Part shown: positions 1 to 9,109 of the stretch, piece after piece | How positions within the stretch are numbered: position 1 is the stretch's first letter | Layout of the letters: each line of letters begins with the position of its first letter | NCBI RefSeq assembly: GCF_021028955.1 | Contig: NZ_JAIWPE010000069.1 | Span: 124,001 to 188,000, forward strand | Source of the DNA: Salipaludibacillus sp. CUR1 | Lineage (GTDB): Bacteria > Bacillota > Bacilli > Bacillales > Salisediminibacteriaceae | Length of the DNA stretch: 64,000 nt | Direction of reading: 5' to 3' | Translations under genes and position numbers: made by a program | The notes under the pieces: model-generated | Database searches by the model: none | Told to the model about the DNA's origin: nothing | The model's input: only the letters and a program-made list of their open reading frames with translations

Positions 1-201
1 TTAGCTTATGAAATCAGTACAAAAGGGCCTTTGGCCAACAGATGGGCAAAACATGCCATAAATAAAGGAATTGAGTCTTCTTTGGAAGAGGGATTAACAA
101 TTGAAGAGGACGCATACGGGCAAATCATAGCCACTGAAGACCGTCTTGAAGGACTGAAAGCTTTTAAAGAAAAACGAAGCCCCGTATTTAAAGGGAGATA
201 G
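1..201 (+). CDS. yngF: Enoyl-CoA hydratase family protein, C-terminal end only
   Basis: The open frame enters from the left edge and ends at TAG 199-201, giving 66 residues. They include the helical tail typical of crotonases: [13 protein letters not shown], then a segment ending in [15 protein letters not shown], where 'EG..AF.EKR.P.F.G' is the usual family C-terminus. The gene that follows at once is a YngE-type carboxyltransferase, so by synteny this is most likely YngF, the methylglutaconyl-CoA hydratase of leucine degradation. The catalytic region lies outside the window, so substrate cannot be judged directly. The family call is firm; the yngF assignment rests on neighbours. Confidence 0.8.
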   Translation, partial: LAYEISTKGPLANRWAKHAINKGIESSLEEGLTIEEDAYGQIIATEDRLEGLKAFKEKRSPVFKGR

Positions 202-229
202 CAGACGAAGTTCAGGAGGAGTGACACGG

Positions 230-1759
230 ATGAAGTTAGACAGGAACTGGGAAGAAAGAATTAAAAAAATTGAAAGCGGCGGGGCCCCGAAATATCATGA
301 GGCTAATGAAGCTAAAGGAAAGCTTTTCGTAAGAAAAAGGCTGGCTTTATTATTTGATAAAGGGGAATGGCGTGAAGACGGAAAGTTTGCTAACGGTGAA
401 ACAGAAGGGCTCCCGGCCGATGGTGTAGTTACTGCTATCGGAAAAGTAGAAGGAAAGACCGTCTGTGTCATGGCCAATGATTCCACGGTAAAAGCAGGCT
501 CATGGGGAGCAAAAACGGTTGAAAAAATAATCAGGATTCAGGAAACAGCCGAGAAGTTAAAGGTTCCATTGTTCTATCTTGTCGACTCAGCAGGAGCCAG
601 GATCACTGACCAAATAGAAATGTTCCCGGGCCGAAGAGGGGCAGGGAGAATCTTTTATAATCAAGTGAAACTGTCTGGTATGATACCTCAAATTTGTCTT
701 TTGTTTGGTCCATCTGCTGCAGGCGGCGCCTACATACCGGCTTTTTGTGATGTCGTTATGATGGTTGACGGCAATGCCTCAATGTATCTTGGATCTCCAA
801 GGATGGCCGAAATGGTGATTGGCGAGAAAGTGTCGTTAGAAGAAATGGGAGGAGCGAAAATGCACTGTTCCATTTCAGGGTGCGGTGATATTCTGGTAAA
901 ATCAGAAGAAGAAGCAATCAGAGAAGCACAAAAATATATTTCCTATTTCCCTTCTAACTTTAAAGAAAAAACTGAAGTTAAAGAGCCGGCAGCTCCTAAA
1001 CAAATGGATAAAGCCTTGGCGGATCTGATTCCTGAAAATCAGAATGCCCCTTTTGATATGTATGAATTTATTAACGGCATAATTGACGAAGACAGTTTTT
1101 TCGAAATAAAAGCTTTATTCGCTAAGGAACTGATCACAGGGTTTGCCAGAATAAATGGTAAAGCTGTTGGTATTGTAGCTAATCAGCCAAAGCAGAAAGG
1201 CGGGGTGCTTTTCCACGATTCTGCAGATAAAGCGGCAAGGTTTATCACTTTATGTGATGCTTACCATATCCCTCTCCTGTTTCTTGCTGATGTTCCAGGG
1301 TTTATGATTGGTACAAGAGTAGAGAAAGCTGGTATTATCCGCCACGGTGCAAAAATGATTTCTGCTATGTCAGAGGCAGCTGTTCCTAAAATTTCAGTCG
1401 TAGTGCGTAAAGCCTACGGTGCTGGCTTATATGCGATGGCAGGGCCTGCATTTGAGCCGGATTGCTGTATTGCTCTTCCATCTGCCCAAATAGCCGTTAT
1501 GGGGCCTGAAGCAGCTGTAAATGCTGTTTATGCGAATAAAATTCAATCGTTGCCTGAAGAAGAACGCTCTGCGTTTATTCAGGAAAAAAGAAAAGAGTAT
1601 CAGGAAAACATTGATATTTACCGGTTAGCCTCTGAACTGATTGTTGATAATATTGTGCCAGCAGATGAATTAAGGGACGAGCTGGTGGATCGTTTTGAAA
1701 TGTACGAATCCAAAGATCAAATTTTTTCAACTCGTAAACACCCGGTATATCCTGTTTAA
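230..1759 (+). CDS. yngE: Acyl-CoA carboxylase carboxyltransferase subunit (YngE, methylcrotonyl-CoA carboxylase beta type)
   Basis: The 509-residue product transfers CO2 from carboxybiotin to an acyl-CoA, probably 3-methylcrotonyl-CoA in leucine breakdown. It has the two crotonase-like halves of biotin carboxyltransferases. The N-terminal half shows [23 protein letters not shown] and [15 protein letters not shown] (about residue 165); the C-terminal half shows [25 protein letters not shown] and [18 protein letters not shown] 230 is chosen because AGGAGG at 214-219 is 10 bases upstream; the in-frame GTG at 221 touches that site. It follows the hydratase closely and precedes scoAB with a 16-base gap, as expected for one leucine-catabolic transcript. 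A propionyl-CoA substrate is possible from sequence alone; the neighbourhood favours methylcrotonyl-CoA. Confidence 0.88.
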   Translation: MKLDRNWEERIKKIESGGAPKYHEANEAKGKLFVRKRLALLFDKGEWREDGKFANGETEGLPADGVVTAIGKVEGKTVCVMANDSTVKAGSWGAKTVEKIIRIQETAEKLKVPLFYLVDSAGARITDQIEMFPGRRGAGRIFYNQVKLSGMIPQICLLFGPSAAGGAYIPAFCDVVMMVDGNASMYLGSPRMAEMVIGEKVSLEEMGGAKMHCSISGCGDILVKSEEEAIREAQKYISYFPSNFKEKTEVKEPAAPKQMDKALADLIPENQNAPFDMYEFINGIIDEDSFFEIKALFAKELITGFARINGKAVGIVANQPKQKGGVLFHDSADKAARFITLCDAYHIPLLFLADVPGFMIGTRVEKAGIIRHGAKMISAMSEAAVPKISVVVRKAYGAGLYAMAGPAFEPDCCIALPSAQIAVMGPEAAVNAVYANKIQSLPEEERSAFIQEKRKEYQENIDIYRLASELIVDNIVPADELRDELVDRFEMYESKDQIFSTRKHPVYPV

Positions 1760-1775
1760 TGAGGAGGAAATTAAA

Positions 1776-2468
1776 ATGAAAGAGATTTATAATTCATTTG
1801 AAAAAGCTGTTGATGAGATCCATGACGGTGCGACACTCCTGGTAGGAGGTTTCGGGCTGTGCGGAATACCTGAAAACCTGATAAAAGCCCTCCGGGAAAA
1901 AGGAGTAAAAAATTTAACGGTTGTTTCGAATAACTGCGGGGTGGACGACTGGGGACTCGGCCTGCTATTAGAGAACAAACAAATTGATAAAATTTATGCT
2001 TCTTATGTAGGAGAGAATAAAGAATTTGAACGTCAGGTACTTAATGGGGAACTGGAAGTGGAGTTAGTGCCGCAGGGCACTCTATCTGAAAGGCTGAGAG
2101 CCGGGGGAGCTGGTATTCCTGCTTTTTATACACCGGCCGGAGTAGGAACAAAGATAGCTGAAGGAAAAGAAATTCGCGAATTCGATGGTAAAGAATACGT
2201 AATGGAAAAAGCTATAAAAGGCGATTTTAGCCTTGTAAGAGCATATAAAGGCGATAAATACGGCAATTTAGTTTACCGGAAAACCGCCCAGAACTTTAAC
2301 CCGATGGTTGCGGCAGCAGGCAAAATAACGATTGCTGAAGTTGAACATTTAGTTGAACCGGGAGAGCTGAATCCTGATCATATCCATACGCCAAGTATTT
2401 ATGTTAATAAGTTAATCCAGGGAGAGCAGGAAAAACGAATTGAACGAAAAACGGTCAAGGAAGCATAA
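1776..2468 (+). CDS. scoA: 3-oxoacid CoA-transferase subunit A
   Basis: This is the alpha subunit (230 residues) of succinyl-CoA:3-oxoacid CoA-transferase, which activates acetoacetate to acetoacetyl-CoA. The glycine-rich CoA-transferase motif [16 protein letters not shown] is near residues 22-37. [23 protein letters not shown] and a late KLIQGE segment are typical of the A subunit. ATG 1776 has AGGAGG at 1762-1767; the longer upstream open frame overlaps yngE and has no ribosome site. Length matches B. subtilis ScoA. Its place after the leucine genes makes sense, because methylglutaconyl-CoA breakdown yields acetoacetate. Confidence 0.93.
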   Translation: MKEIYNSFEKAVDEIHDGATLLVGGFGLCGIPENLIKALREKGVKNLTVVSNNCGVDDWGLGLLLENKQIDKIYASYVGENKEFERQVLNGELEVELVPQGTLSERLRAGGAGIPAFYTPAGVGTKIAEGKEIREFDGKEYVMEKAIKGDFSLVRAYKGDKYGNLVYRKTAQNFNPMVAAAGKITIAEVEHLVEPGELNPDHIHTPSIYVNKLIQGEQEKRIERKTVKEA

Positions 2469-2484
2469 AGGAGGAGAGAACTTT

Positions 2485-3135
2485 ATGAGTGTAGATCGTA
2501 AAGCAGTAAGAGAAAAAATAGCCCGGCGTGCAGAAAAAGAAATTTACGACGGAGCTTATGTAAATTTAGGCATCGGGATGCCAACCATGGTAGCAAATTA
2601 TATTTCTGAAAATAAAGAAGTTATTCTCCAGTCGGAGAATGGCCTCCTGGGCATTGGTCCTTATCCGACAGAAGAAGAACTGGATGCCGATCTGATTAAT
2701 GCAGGGAAAGAAACAGTGACAGCAATTGATGGGGCAGCCTACTTTAACAATGCCGAATCTTTTGCAATGATTCGCGGAGGACATATTGATGTAGCCATTC
2801 TCGGGGCTATGGAAGTTGCGGAGAATGGTGATTTGGCTAACTGGATGATTCCAGGCAAAATGATCAAAGGGATGGGCGGAGCAATGGATCTTGTCCATGG
2901 AGCCCAGAAAGTGGTCATTATCATGGAACATGTCAACCGTGCCGGTGAACCGAAAATACTTAAGCAATGTGCTCTTCCTCTTACTGGTAAAGGAGTGGTT
3001 GACCGTATTATTACTGACCGTGCTGTTATGGATGTGACAGAAGACGGATTAGCGTTAGTTGAAATTCTGGATGGAAGTACATTTGACGAGATCCAGGCTG
3101 TCACAGAACCCGTTTTAAAAAATCAGCTTAATTAA
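2485..3135 (+). CDS. scoB: 3-oxoacid CoA-transferase subunit B
   Basis: This is the beta subunit (216 residues, the usual length) that pairs with ScoA. The catalytic glutamate motif [10 protein letters not shown] lies at about residues 46-55, preceded by [15 protein letters not shown]. The C-terminal [15 protein letters not shown] segment is standard. ATG 2485 sits 9 bases after an AGGAGAG-like site that begins in the scoA stop region, so translation is coupled. A strong hairpin follows at 3141-3175, so scoB is probably the last gene of the operon. Confidence 0.94.
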   Translation: MSVDRKAVREKIARRAEKEIYDGAYVNLGIGMPTMVANYISENKEVILQSENGLLGIGPYPTEEELDADLINAGKETVTAIDGAAYFNNAESFAMIRGGHIDVAILGAMEVAENGDLANWMIPGKMIKGMGGAMDLVHGAQKVVIIMEHVNRAGEPKILKQCALPLTGKGVVDRIITDRAVMDVTEDGLALVEILDGSTFDEIQAVTEPVLKNQLN

Positions 3136-3140
3136 CTATA

Positions 3141-3175
3141 AGAAATCCGAACAAGATTTTGTTCGGATTTCTTTA
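3141..3175 (+). terminator. Rho-independent terminator after scoB
   Basis: The inverted repeat GAAATCCGAACA / TGTTCGGATTTC (3142-3153 and 3160-3171) ends in CTTTAT. The right arm and following bases resemble the 3' end of the intergenic repeat family at 22056-22769 and 30938-31251, so it may be a decayed copy acting as terminator. Confidence 0.75.
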
Positions 3176-3294
3176 TGGTTACTATAATTTTTTCCATACT
3201 TTCTTAGTCTAAACCTCCTAAAAATTACTATTATTAAGTTTACATACCTCAGAGCAATTGTAACAAACTATGCTTACGACAGGAGGTGAGACAA

Positions 3295-3513
3295 ATGGCT
3301 AACAACAATAACAACAGAAATTCAAACCAACTTGTAGTAGCTGGAGCTCAACAAGCAATTGATCAAATGAAGTATGAAATTGCTCAAGAGTTTGGTGTAC
3401 AATTAGGACCGGATTCAACTTCCCGTTCTAACGGTTCAGTTGGTGGTGAAATCACTAAGCGTCTTGTACAAATGGCTGAGCAGCAGTTCAACGGTCAGCA
3501 ACAACAACGATAA
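3295..3513 (+). CDS. Alpha/beta-type small acid-soluble spore protein
   Basis: This 72-residue DNA-binding protein coats and protects forespore DNA. An Asn-rich start ([12 protein letters not shown]) is followed by family motif 1, [14 protein letters not shown], which contains the GPR germination-protease cleavage site (E-IA). Family motif 2 is [16 protein letters not shown], and a Gln-rich tail ends the protein. ATG 3295 has AGGAGGTGA at 3281-3289; the earlier in-frame start lies in that site. It is monocistronic, with a hairpin after it. Expression is expected late in the forespore (sigma-G) from family knowledge; the promoter was not confirmed here. It cannot be tied to a specific ssp paralogue. 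Confidence 0.95.
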   Translation: MANNNNNRNSNQLVVAGAQQAIDQMKYEIAQEFGVQLGPDSTSRSNGSVGGEITKRLVQMAEQQFNGQQQQR

Positions 3514-3531
3514 TTCAACTGAATACATGGC

Positions 3532-3570
3532 TGTAGCAGCACCTGCACCATGCAGGTGCTGCTGTGTTTA
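3532..3570 (+). terminator. Terminator-like hairpin after the SASP gene
   Basis: GTAGCAGCACCTGCA pairs with TGCAGGTGCTGCTGTG around a 3-base loop. The U-tract is weak (GTGTTTA). Position directly after the stop codon supports the call. Confidence 0.7.
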
Positions 3571-3612
3571 ACTCCCTGATTTTTTTCGCTGATAAATAAT
3601 TATTAATACATA

Positions 3613-3659
3613 CAAAAGCCCCCGAAATCTTAGAAAACATCTAAATTTCAGGGGCTTAA
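3613..3659 (-). terminator. Terminator of msmX (minus strand)
   Basis: The arms AAGCCCCCGAAATCTTAGA and TCTAAATTTCAGGGGCTT pair around a short loop. On the minus strand the stem is followed by a T-rich TTTTGTA, 20 bases after the msmX stop. It may work in both directions. Confidence 0.8.
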
Positions 3660-3679
3660 TCATATTAAAGTAAAGCTGA

Positions 3680-4771
3680 TTAGCGGATACGCAGTTCATT
3701 TTCAGGATCGAAGAAATGAGCTTTGTTCATATCGAAAGCCAGCTCCAGCTTGTTGCCGCTTGAAACGTCTGTACGGGAGTCAACCCGGGCAATGAATTCC
3801 TGGTCACTTACTTTTGAGTAAAGGAAGGATTCCGCACCCATAAGCTCCGCAACATCGATAGTAGCTGTAAACTTGGAGTTTTCAGAAGCATCCAGGAATA
3901 CAGGCTCATCATGGATATCTTCAGGACGGATGCCTAAAATCAGTTCTTTGTTATTATACTTCTGAAGCATTTTCAGCTTTCCTTCAGGCACTTTCACCGG
4001 GAATTCTCCAAGATAGAAGTTTCCGTCTTTCAATTTACCATTCAGGAAGTTCATGGCAGGGGATCCGATAAATCCGCCGACGAATACATTCTCAGGATAG
4101 TCATAAATATCCTTAGGCGCTCCAACCTGCTGAACCAATCCGTCTTTCATAACGACAATACGGGAAGCCATAGTCATCGCTTCTGTCTGGTCATGTGTCA
4201 CGTAGATAGTTGTTGTTTGCAGACGGTGGTGCAGTTTAATAATCTCCGCACGCATTTGAACACGCAGTTTCGCATCCAGGTTTGATAACGGCTCGTCCAT
4301 TAAGAATACTTTAGGGTTTCGGACGATCGCACGGCCTAATGCGACACGCTGACGCTGCCCGCCGGACATCGCTTTCGGTTTACGGTCAAGCATTTCAGTC
4401 AGCCCCAGGATACGCGCGGCTTCTCTTACTCTCTCGTCGATATCTTCCTTTTTAAATTTTCTAAGTTTTAAACCAAATGCCATATTTTCGTATACATTCA
4501 TATGCGGGTAAAGAGCATAGTTCTGGAATACCATCGCAATATCCCGGTCTTTAGGGGCAACGTCATTTACTTTATCTTCTCCAATATATAAGGACCCTTT
4601 AGAGATATCTTCAAGGCCTGCAACCATACGTAAAGTAGTCGACTTACCACAACCGGACGGACCGACGAAAACAATAAATTCTTTGTCTTCGATATCCAGA
4701 TTAAAATCAGATACGGCTGTTACATCTCCATCGTAAATTTTGTAAAGACTGTCAAATTTAATATCTGCCAT
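3680..4771 (-). CDS. msmX: Shared carbohydrate ABC-importer ATPase (MsmX/UgpC type)
   Basis: This 363-residue ATPase energises CUT1 sugar importers at the cytoplasmic membrane. Motifs in order: Walker A GPSGCGKST (about 38-46), Q-loop FQNYALYP, signature SGGQRQR, Walker B VFLMDEPLSNLD and H-loop THDQTEA. The C-terminal regulatory OB-like extension, with LGIRPEDI and ELMGAESFLY, marks the MalK/MsmX subfamily. No permease or binding-protein gene is adjacent, as in B. subtilis, where MsmX serves several dispersed importers. ATG 4771 has GGAGG just upstream on the minus strand. The upstream region has a good match to the CcpA cre consensus, which suits catabolite control. Confidence 0.92.
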   Translation of the reverse strand: MADIKFDSLYKIYDGDVTAVSDFNLDIEDKEFIVFVGPSGCGKSTTLRMVAGLEDISKGSLYIGEDKVNDVAPKDRDIAMVFQNYALYPHMNVYENMAFGLKLRKFKKEDIDERVREAARILGLTEMLDRKPKAMSGGQRQRVALGRAIVRNPKVFLMDEPLSNLDAKLRVQMRAEIIKLHHRLQTTTIYVTHDQTEAMTMASRIVVMKDGLVQQVGAPKDIYDYPENVFVGGFIGSPAMNFLNGKLKDGNFYLGEFPVKVPEGKLKMLQKYNNKELILGIRPEDIHDEPVFLDASENSKFTATIDVAELMGAESFLYSKVSDQEFIARVDSRTDVSSGNKLELAFDMNKAHFFDPENELRIR

Positions 4772-4826
4772 AATTACAACCTCCTGAGTTGCTTCAATTA
4801 ATTAATTAACTGATCACAGTATATCG

Positions 4827-4903
4827 TGAAAGGGTTTTCACTTCTATTGACAAAGTGCACAAAAAAAAGAAACCGTTTTTGTGCACATCTGCAAACGATT
4901 TCA
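4827..4903 (-). promoter_or_regulatory. Candidate CcpA (cre) sites and an inverted repeat upstream of msmX
   Basis: Read on the minus strand, 4890-4903 is TGAAATCGTTTGCA, which fits the cre consensus TGWNANCGNTNNCA at every fixed position. At 4827-4840 TGAAAGGGTTTTCA differs from a symmetric cre only in the central CG. Between them an 11-base perfect inverted repeat, GTGCACAAAAA / TTTTTGTGCAC (4855-4865 and 4876-4886), could be another operator. Binding is inferred, not shown. Confidence 0.5.
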
Positions 4904-5001
4904 GTTTCTGGGGATTCAGAGATATTTTAGGAGAATACACGTCTGTTCTTTTAAAGGTGAGACAAGCTGGGTGTGGCCCCGGACAGCCCCGTTCATATGG
5001 G

Positions 5002-5898
5002 CTAGTGGGGGTCTATGGCAGCTAACATTACATACACCGCAACGGCATTAGGGAATTGCTTAATATCTATAGACGTCTTTTCAATAAATTTATCTACCCT
5101 GTACTGAAGAGTATTGCGGTGCATAAACATCTTTTTTGCAGCAAGGGTGGTATTCAAATTACACTCCAGATAAGTTTTCACAGTATCAATCAGTTCCTGA
5201 TCATCCTTGACTGGAGCCAGCATTTTTTTCATCTTTTCGGTTGAAGCACCCGGGAGGTTATGTAACAGGTAGTAAATTAATATTTCCTGCTCATAGAAGT
5301 AATTTTTTTTAGGGAAGTCAGCTCTTACGCTGTTATAAATGCTTTTTTCCCATTCATACCTTTCTTTAAGAAGAGGCAGGTCTGTTACCGGAGAGCCGAT
5401 GTAAAAAGATATTTTTATAAAAAAATCGGTGGTAATCGTATCGATAATTGATCTTATTGAGAGTTCTTCTTCAAATTCAGCGTCTATTTGCTGAATGAGG
5501 ATTCCCTCAGTTGGACTTTTCCATAGAAGGGATTTAGTAACTGGGAATAAACCTTGTAAAGCTTCCGAAAAGCCCTCCTTTTCTCCGAGTTCTCCATAAA
5601 CATGAAAATGGATCAGCCGTACAGGAGGAGAGAGAATGTTGATCAGTTCTTCCGTATTAACGTCTCTCTCTTCAATGAGCCATTCAAAGACAAACCGGTC
5701 ATGATAGCTAACAGGAAGCAACGGCGACTCTTCCCCGTCAAAAAGTGCTTTTAAGAGAGCGGTCTCTTCAGAAGAAAGTTGAGATTTATCAAGAATTATT
5801 TGGCTCTGGTCAGGAAAATTTAGAGTAAGTTTATGCTCTTCCGGCAGATTGCCGTCAGACAGTGCATGCGAGTAATAACTGAGTAAGCGGTCAAACAT
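5002..5898 (-). CDS. PucR/CdaR-type transcriptional regulator
   Basis: The 298-residue protein ends in the helix-turn-helix of the PucR C-terminal family: YLECNLNTTLAAKKMF then MHRNTLQYRVDKFIE (about residues 250-285). The N-terminal two thirds is acidic and has no recognised ligand domain; the GGDEF-like middle of classic CdaR proteins is not obvious. It is transcribed toward msmX, about 230 bases away, so sugar-related control is possible but unproven. ATG 5898 has AAAGGA about 13 bases upstream. A GC-rich hairpin (4977-5010) overlaps the last codons. The target is unknown. Confidence 0.75.
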   Translation of the reverse strand: MFDRLLSYYSHALSDGNLPEEHKLTLNFPDQSQIILDKSQLSSEETALLKALFDGEESPLLPVSYHDRFVFEWLIEERDVNTEELINILSPPVRLIHFHVYGELGEKEGFSEALQGLFPVTKSLLWKSPTEGILIQQIDAEFEEELSIRSIIDTITTDFFIKISFYIGSPVTDLPLLKERYEWEKSIYNSVRADFPKKNYFYEQEILIYYLLHNLPGASTEKMKKMLAPVKDDQELIDTVKTYLECNLNTTLAAKKMFMHRNTLQYRVDKFIEKTSIDIKQFPNAVAVYVMLAAIDPH

Positions 5899-5928
5899 GG
5901 TTGGCAGGTCCTTTCATCGGTTTAATTT

Positions 5929-6147
5929 TTAATGATCTTCATAGACGTGGTAAAGCATAAGGTCATGGACGCAAGATGAGAGAAATTTCTCTTCTTCTTC
6001 GTCAAGAGAAGAGGGGGACAGCCATTTAATGTCCCCGTTTTTGTAGTATTTCCCCCGGTAACGGGTTTTTTTATAATAAAAAGAGAATTCCCATTCCTGA
6101 TTAATCATATTATTCTTTATCTCTTTTAATTGAAAATGAGTAAGCAA
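5929..6147 (-). CDS. yheE: YheE-like small protein (DUF5342 type)
   Basis: This 72-residue protein of unknown function resembles B. subtilis YheE as I remember it: it starts near LTHFQLKEI and has a central WEFSFYYKKTRYRGKYYKNGDIKW block of aromatic and basic strand residues. A TTG start at 6147 is preferred because AGGAGGGG lies about 6 bases before it; the upstream in-frame ATG at 6174 precedes that ribosome site. Its position next to yheB and yheA agrees with the B. subtilis order, although yheC and yheD are missing here. It lies downstream of no other minus-strand gene and is read toward the PucR-like gene. Confidence 0.65.
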   Translation of the reverse strand: MLTHFQLKEIKNNMINQEWEFSFYYKKTRYRGKYYKNGDIKWLSPSSLDEEEEKFLSSCVHDLMLYHVYEDH

Positions 6148-6327
6148 ACTTAGCCCCTCCTGTTTTGATATCATATATTAGTTATATGTTACCATGAAGG
6201 GAAAACGCATGAAAGAAAGGGAGATTGGTTTATTATTATTTTGGGAATGAATGTACCATAGCACATAAGAAAAGTAACCAAAAATAGACACTTAACAAAA
6301 ACGACCAGTGAGTAATGGAGGATCGTT

Positions 6328-7470
6328 ATGGGCAATGCCATTATCTTATTAACTATGCTAGTTTTAATCGGCGCTATTATCGGGGGAGGCACCAATGTTA
6401 TAGCTATACGTATGCTGTTTCGTCCTTATAAGCCGGTATATTTAGGTTCTTTCCGTTTACCGTTCACTCCGGGGCTGATTCCTAAGAGAAGACAAGAAAT
6501 AGCAGACAGTTTAGGTAAAACAGTTGAAGAGCATTTAGTGACCCCTGAAGGGATACAGGCAAGACTTAAAGACGGGGTGTTGCTTAGGGAAATAGAGGAC
6601 AGACTTTCCAATGGAATTAAAGAACTGCTGCAGGATGAACGGACTCTGGATGAGTGGATTGAAATAAACCTGGAAAAAAAAGAACAGATGAAAACAGTCA
6701 GAATGTCTATTGAAAAAGGCATGAAAGCAAAACTGACGGCATGGATCTATGAATATAAAGACAGACCTGTTAAAGAATGGGCGCCTTTAGCCTGGCAGAA
6801 GAAACTCGAATCCAAAATACCGGACGTAGCTGAAAATATTCTTAAGAAAACCGAAACATACTTGCTGTCAGAGGAAGGCAGAAGACAGATAGACGCGATG
6901 ATTGATCGTTTTTTCGAGTCTAAAGGAAGCTTTACCAGCATGTTTGGCAGAATGGCTAGCCGTTTTTCTTTGTCTTCTGCTATCACAAAAGAGCTCCTTC
7001 GTTTTTTAAGGCAGCCGCATACGAAACAGCTTCTGACACATCTTCTGCATAATGAGTGGAAAGCTGCCGTTTCTAAAGCACCATCGGAATTTATCACTGA
7101 TGAAATGATTGAAGAAAAAGTTCATACTTTTACTGAACAGGTGGTAGGACAAGCACCTGTGATTGGGGAATGGAGCAAGCCGCTAAGTGCCTGGAGCGGA
7201 AAGTATGAGTCAGTCATAAGGGAGACACTTCTTCCATCTTTTATGGCTTCTGCGTCTACGATCTTATCCCGCTATATTAAGTCAATGATTAAAAAGATAG
7301 GGATTCGTGATATTGTAAAAGACGAAGTAAACCAGTTTCCCCTGTCCAGACTGGAGCATATGCTTTTATTGATTGCCAACAGGGAATTAAAAATGATTGC
7401 GGTGCTGGGAGGAATAATTGGTGCTCTTGTCGGTTTTGTCCAGGGTATAATTGTTCTTTTTTTCATTTAA
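6328..7470 (+). CDS. yheB: DUF445 membrane protein YheB
   Basis: The 380-residue protein has an N-terminal membrane segment (about 2-22) leading into GGGTNVIAIRMLFRPYKP and LPFTPGLIPKRR, the DUF445 hallmark. A long charged helical middle follows, and a C-terminal membrane hairpin (about 355-380) ends the protein. It is thought to be an envelope protein, sometimes spore-associated; the biochemical role is unknown. ATG 6328 has TGGAGG 6-7 bases upstream. It lies immediately before yheA, as in B. subtilis. Confidence 0.9.
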   Translation: MGNAIILLTMLVLIGAIIGGGTNVIAIRMLFRPYKPVYLGSFRLPFTPGLIPKRRQEIADSLGKTVEEHLVTPEGIQARLKDGVLLREIEDRLSNGIKELLQDERTLDEWIEINLEKKEQMKTVRMSIEKGMKAKLTAWIYEYKDRPVKEWAPLAWQKKLESKIPDVAENILKKTETYLLSEEGRRQIDAMIDRFFESKGSFTSMFGRMASRFSLSSAITKELLRFLRQPHTKQLLTHLLHNEWKAAVSKAPSEFITDEMIEEKVHTFTEQVVGQAPVIGEWSKPLSAWSGKYESVIRETLLPSFMASASTILSRYIKSMIKKIGIRDIVKDEVNQFPLSRLEHMLLLIANRELKMIAVLGGIIGALVGFVQGIIVLFFI

Positions 7471-7597
7471 AATGGCTGTGCAGGATGAATTCATAATTAA
7501 TTCATGTTATAGTCTTCTAAGAGTCCAGATATGTGCGCTGTAACAAATAAATTTTTTGACAGAAACGCACGTAAAATACTGAAGGAGGACATTACAC

Positions 7598-7957
7598 ATG
7601 GCAAACCCATACGATAAAGCAAATGAACTGGCAAGAGAATTAAAAGAAAGCGAAGAGTTTACAAAACTTCGTGACTTGCATAACGAAGTCAATGGAGATG
7701 AAGTAGCTAAAAGAATGCTTGATAATTTCCGCCAGGTTCAAATGGAACTGCAACAAAAACAAATGCAAGGTGAACAGATTACTGAAGAAGAAATCCAAAA
7801 TGCGCAAAAGCAATTTGAACTTGTTCAGCAGCATGAAGTGATTTCTAAGCTTATGGAAGAAGAACAAAAAATGAGCCAGCTTGTTGGCGAACTAAACAAA
7901 ATTATTACACAGCCTCTTGAAGAACTTTATGGGGTTGACCAGCAGCAAGGTGAATAA
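7598..7957 (+). CDS. yheA: YlbF/YmcA-family protein YheA
   Basis: The 119-residue all-helical acidic protein has the Com_YlbF (DUF964) pattern: ANELARELKESEEFTKL, then AKRMLDNFRQVQMELQQKQMQGE, and a terminal MSQLVGELNKIITQPLEELYG. Family members YlbF and YmcA act with YaaT in RNA processing and competence/sporulation control; YheA itself has no defined role. GGAGG lies 9 bases before ATG 7598. A canonical terminator follows at 7970. Confidence 0.9.
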   Translation: MANPYDKANELARELKESEEFTKLRDLHNEVNGDEVAKRMLDNFRQVQMELQQKQMQGEQITEEEIQNAQKQFELVQQHEVISKLMEEEQKMSQLVGELNKIITQPLEELYGVDQQQGE

Positions 7958-7969
7958 TTAATTCAGAAC

Positions 7970-8002
7970 GAAGCGATCCGGAATAATCCGGGTCGCTTTT
8001 CT
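7970..8002 (+). terminator. Terminator after yheA
   Basis: GAAGCGATCCGGA pairs with TCCGGGTCGCTTTT around a 4-base loop and runs into TTTTCTGTT. Confidence 0.85.
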
Positions 8003-8065
8003 GTTCTAATCCCTTGTCCCTGCTCATATATAGTACCAATCAATGGAATTAGGGGGCTGACAACC

Positions 8066-8920
8066 ATGGCATACCGCTTACTTGCGTTAGACATCGATGA
8101 CACCCTGTTAAAGTCGAATCATCGATTAACAAAAGAAACGAAAGAAGCAGTCGAATACGTAAAAAATAAAGGAGTTTACATTACGCTTGCAACAGGGAGG
8201 TCATTTATATCCGCTAGAAAAGTAGCAAAATCTCTCAAACTTTCCGACCCTTACCTCATAACACATAATGGATCTTTTCTGGCCTCACATGTAAAAGAGC
8301 CGGTTTTCGAAAGAAGAATAGGAGCAGAAACTGTCTATCAAGTAGTAGACATTCTGGAGAATTACCATTGCCACTTTAAACTTTTTCACGAAAAATACGT
8401 CATTGCAAATAAAACAAGACAAAAAGCCCAGCTGATTTCGAGAGTGAACCTTCAGTTGACAGATCCCTTGTTTTATCCTGTTCATTATGTTGAGTCCCCA
8501 AGCCACCGTCTTATTGACCAGCCTTTGAGTGTGTTGAATATCCGTGCTCAATTCTGGAATAAAAGAGAGCGAAGGGATGCGTTAGAAGAATTGGAAGAGT
8601 CCGTTACAGGAATCCGTATCACCCCAGGCGGAAAAGAAGAACTGTTTATTAACCATGAGAGTGCCTCTAAAGCATTCGCTCTTCAAAATCTTGCCTCCAG
8701 GCTGGGTATAGCTCCATACGAAATTGTAGCAGTAGGAGCGGATATGAGGGACAGGGATATGGTTTCCCAGGCAGGGCTGGGGGTAGCAATGGGAGACGCC
8801 CCTGAAGAAGTTAAAGCGTCAGCAGACTGGATTACTCGTTCTAATGATCAGAGCGGTGTCGCCTATATGGTGAAAGAGGTATTCAGAAAGCAGCTCAGAA
8901 TAGAAACACCGCACCAGTGA
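8066..8920 (+). CDS. yhaX: HAD-superfamily Cof-type phosphatase YhaX
   Basis: This 284-residue hydrolase probably acts on small phosphorylated metabolites in the cytoplasm. HAD motif I is LALDIDDTLL (about 5-14) and motif II is LATGRS (about 46). The Cof cap region follows, and motif IV is VAVGADMRDRDMVSQAG, followed by VAMGDAPEEVKASADWIT (about 225-265). It matches YhaX in length and in location between yheA and yhaO. ATG 8066 has AGGGGG upstream. The substrate cannot be inferred. Confidence 0.88.
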   Translation: MAYRLLALDIDDTLLKSNHRLTKETKEAVEYVKNKGVYITLATGRSFISARKVAKSLKLSDPYLITHNGSFLASHVKEPVFERRIGAETVYQVVDILENYHCHFKLFHEKYVIANKTRQKAQLISRVNLQLTDPLFYPVHYVESPSHRLIDQPLSVLNIRAQFWNKRERRDALEELEESVTGIRITPGGKEELFINHESASKAFALQNLASRLGIAPYEIVAVGADMRDRDMVSQAGLGVAMGDAPEEVKASADWITRSNDQSGVAYMVKEVFRKQLRIETPHQ

Positions 8921-8934
8921 ACTATTCACTGATT

Positions 8935-9108
8935 AATTTACAGTAAATTTGCAGAGGGATCTTAGTAGTTTCATGACGAAAGTAACCTTTTATTCGCATG
9001 AACCGTCCTTCCCATTCTTCCCAAGGCGGATGTCCAACATGGGAGGTACTTCCGCTGCGTTGACGATGTGAGTGGCGGGAGGGGTAAGCCTGGCAAAAAG
9101 AATAGTAA
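8935..9108. other. Unexplained intergenic block between yhaX and the thioesterase gene
   Basis: The 327-base gap (8921-9247) holds no gene I can support. It has pyrimidine-rich (9006-9021) and purine-rich (9073-9083) segments that could pair, two copies of AGTAACC, and a strong terminator at its right end. This layout would suit a small stable RNA of about 170-200 bases, but no known RNA family was recognised. A long minus-strand frame covers the block without a ribosome site. Confidence 0.3.
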
Positions 9109-9109
9109 C

